Below are positions 63,254 through 64,000 of a stretch of 64,000 nucleotides of DNA, in pieces; position 1 is the stretch's first letter; every line of letters begins with the position of its first letter. Source of the DNA: Laspinema sp. D2d (GTDB taxonomy: Bacteria > Cyanobacteriota > Cyanobacteriia > Cyanobacteriales > Laspinemataceae); contig NZ_JAMXFC010000002.1 of NCBI RefSeq assembly GCF_025370755.1, positions 1-64,000 on the forward strand, in the 5' to 3' direction. Both the position numbers and the translations under genes were made by a program. The notes under the pieces were generated by a model. The model searched no databases. It saw only the letters and a list, made by a program, of their open reading frames with translations, and was not told the origin of the DNA.

Positions 63254-64000
63254 ATGTTCCCAGATCACCATCAAGCCCCTCTATTAGAAACCCTCGCCCG
63301 CTGTGCGAAAAAAACGGATGCGCCGTTCTATGCACCGGGACACAAACGGGGGCGAGGAATTCCCCAATCTCTGAGCAATCTGTTAGGAACATCGGTATTT
63401 TTAGCCGATTTACCGGAACTGCCGGACCTTGATAATTTATTTGCCCCGACCGGGGCGATCGCGGCTGCCCAAGACCTGGCAGCCGATGCCTTTGGTGCAT
63501 CCAAAACTTGGTTTTTAGTCAATGGTTCCACCGCTGGAATTATTGCAGCAATCCTGGCAACAGTCCGCCCCGGAGAGAAAATTATATTGCCTAGAAATGT
63601 CCATCAATCGGTAATTTCTGGCTTGATTTTATCCGGGGCATTGCCAGTTTTTATTGCCCCTGAATTTGATCCAATCTGGGGTTTAGCCCTGAGTATCACG
63701 CCAGCATCCGTTGCCGAGGCATTAGCGGCCCATCCTGATGCCAAAGCAGTGATGATGGTGTATCCCACCTATCAGGGAGTATGCGGGGATATTCAGGCGA
63801 TCGCCCAGGTGACTCACCCATTCGGAATTCCCCTGTTGGTGGATGAAGCGCATGGTCCTCATTTTGCCTTCCATCCCGATTTACCCACTCCGGCCCTAGT
63901 TGCAGGGGCAGACCTATCCGTGCAATCGATTCACAAAGTCCTCGGGGCCATGACCCAGGCATCCATGCTGCATATCCAAGGCGATCGCATTGATGTCAAT
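63254..64000 (+). CDS. Orn/Lys/Arg decarboxylase family PLP enzyme (5' part)
   Basis: The first 249 codons of a gene that runs off the window. FYAPGHKRG (25-33) is a family motif. The PLP aspartate is Asp197 in LLVDEAHG and the lysine is Lys228 in QSIHKVLGAMTQ. Fold-type I decarboxylases of this group act on arginine, lysine or ornithine in polyamine synthesis; cyanobacterial members vary. It begins 4 bp after the TPR gene, which suggests an operon. The C-terminal domain is not visible, so substrate cannot be guessed. Confidence 0.88.
   Translation, partial: MFPDHHQAPLLETLARCAKKTDAPFYAPGHKRGRGIPQSLSNLLGTSVFLADLPELPDLDNLFAPTGAIAAAQDLAADAFGASKTWFLVNGSTAGIIAAILATVRPGEKIILPRNVHQSVISGLILSGALPVFIAPEFDPIWGLALSITPASVAEALAAHPDAKAVMMVYPTYQGVCGDIQAIAQVTHPFGIPLLVDEAHGPHFAFHPDLPTPALVAGADLSVQSIHKVLGAMTQASMLHIQGDRIDVN

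Overview
The window is a piece of a cyanobacterial chromosome. The HIP1 octamer GCGATCGC occurs throughout, and there are thylakoid genes (petM and two psb34-like genes), an FtsH protease of cyanobacterial type, FkbM/TylF/SPINDLY sugar and methyl transferases, and many WD40, TPR and pentapeptide-repeat proteins. The gene style (very large sensory kinases, many dispersed palindromic repeats) suggests a filamentous Oscillatoriales-type organism such as Oscillatoria or Laspinema. That placement is inference, not a database match. No rRNA or tRNA gene was recognised.

Layout. 0-13 kb is mixed housekeeping and envelope genes: an SH3 protein, a VanX-like dipeptidase, a WD40 membrane protein, a GH10 xylanase, purB, a ComM/YifB ATPase, a VapC toxin pair with a decayed ORF beside it, an orphan protein and a 175-bp MITE. 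12.8-13.4 kb holds two tandem psb34-like genes, each behind an exact copy of the RpaB binding motif HLR1. 13.4-33 kb is rich in signalling: a HIT protein, two paralogous chemoreceptors, a short Hsp70, a 1772-residue kinase/ATPase/GAF/phosphatase, an L,D-transpeptidase, KDPG aldolase, a zinc-ribbon kinase with a WD40 propeller, FtsH, and a class IV aminotransferase.

33.4-49.5 kb is the most distinctive part. Five rightward genes (two glycosyltransferases sharing a C-terminal module, a GT-TPR-TylF-methyltransferase fusion, two FkbM methyltransferases) face two leftward SPINDLY/OGT-type glycosyltransferase paralogs, a type IV pilin and another methyltransferase. Together they look like a system that builds, methylates and attaches glycans, possibly on pilin or another surface protein. 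The first part is markedly AT-rich, which hints at transfer.

49.7-64 kb has exbB/exbD, an AI-2E family permease, petM, a GH13 amylase, a fasciclin protein, an ABC ATPase, a small membrane protein overlapping a pentapeptide/IMS-domain protein, TPR proteins, a phytase-like lipoprotein and the start of an Orn/Lys/Arg decarboxylase-family gene. Intergenic DNA carries several families of palindromic repeats and one large cruciform-forming element flanked by direct repeats.
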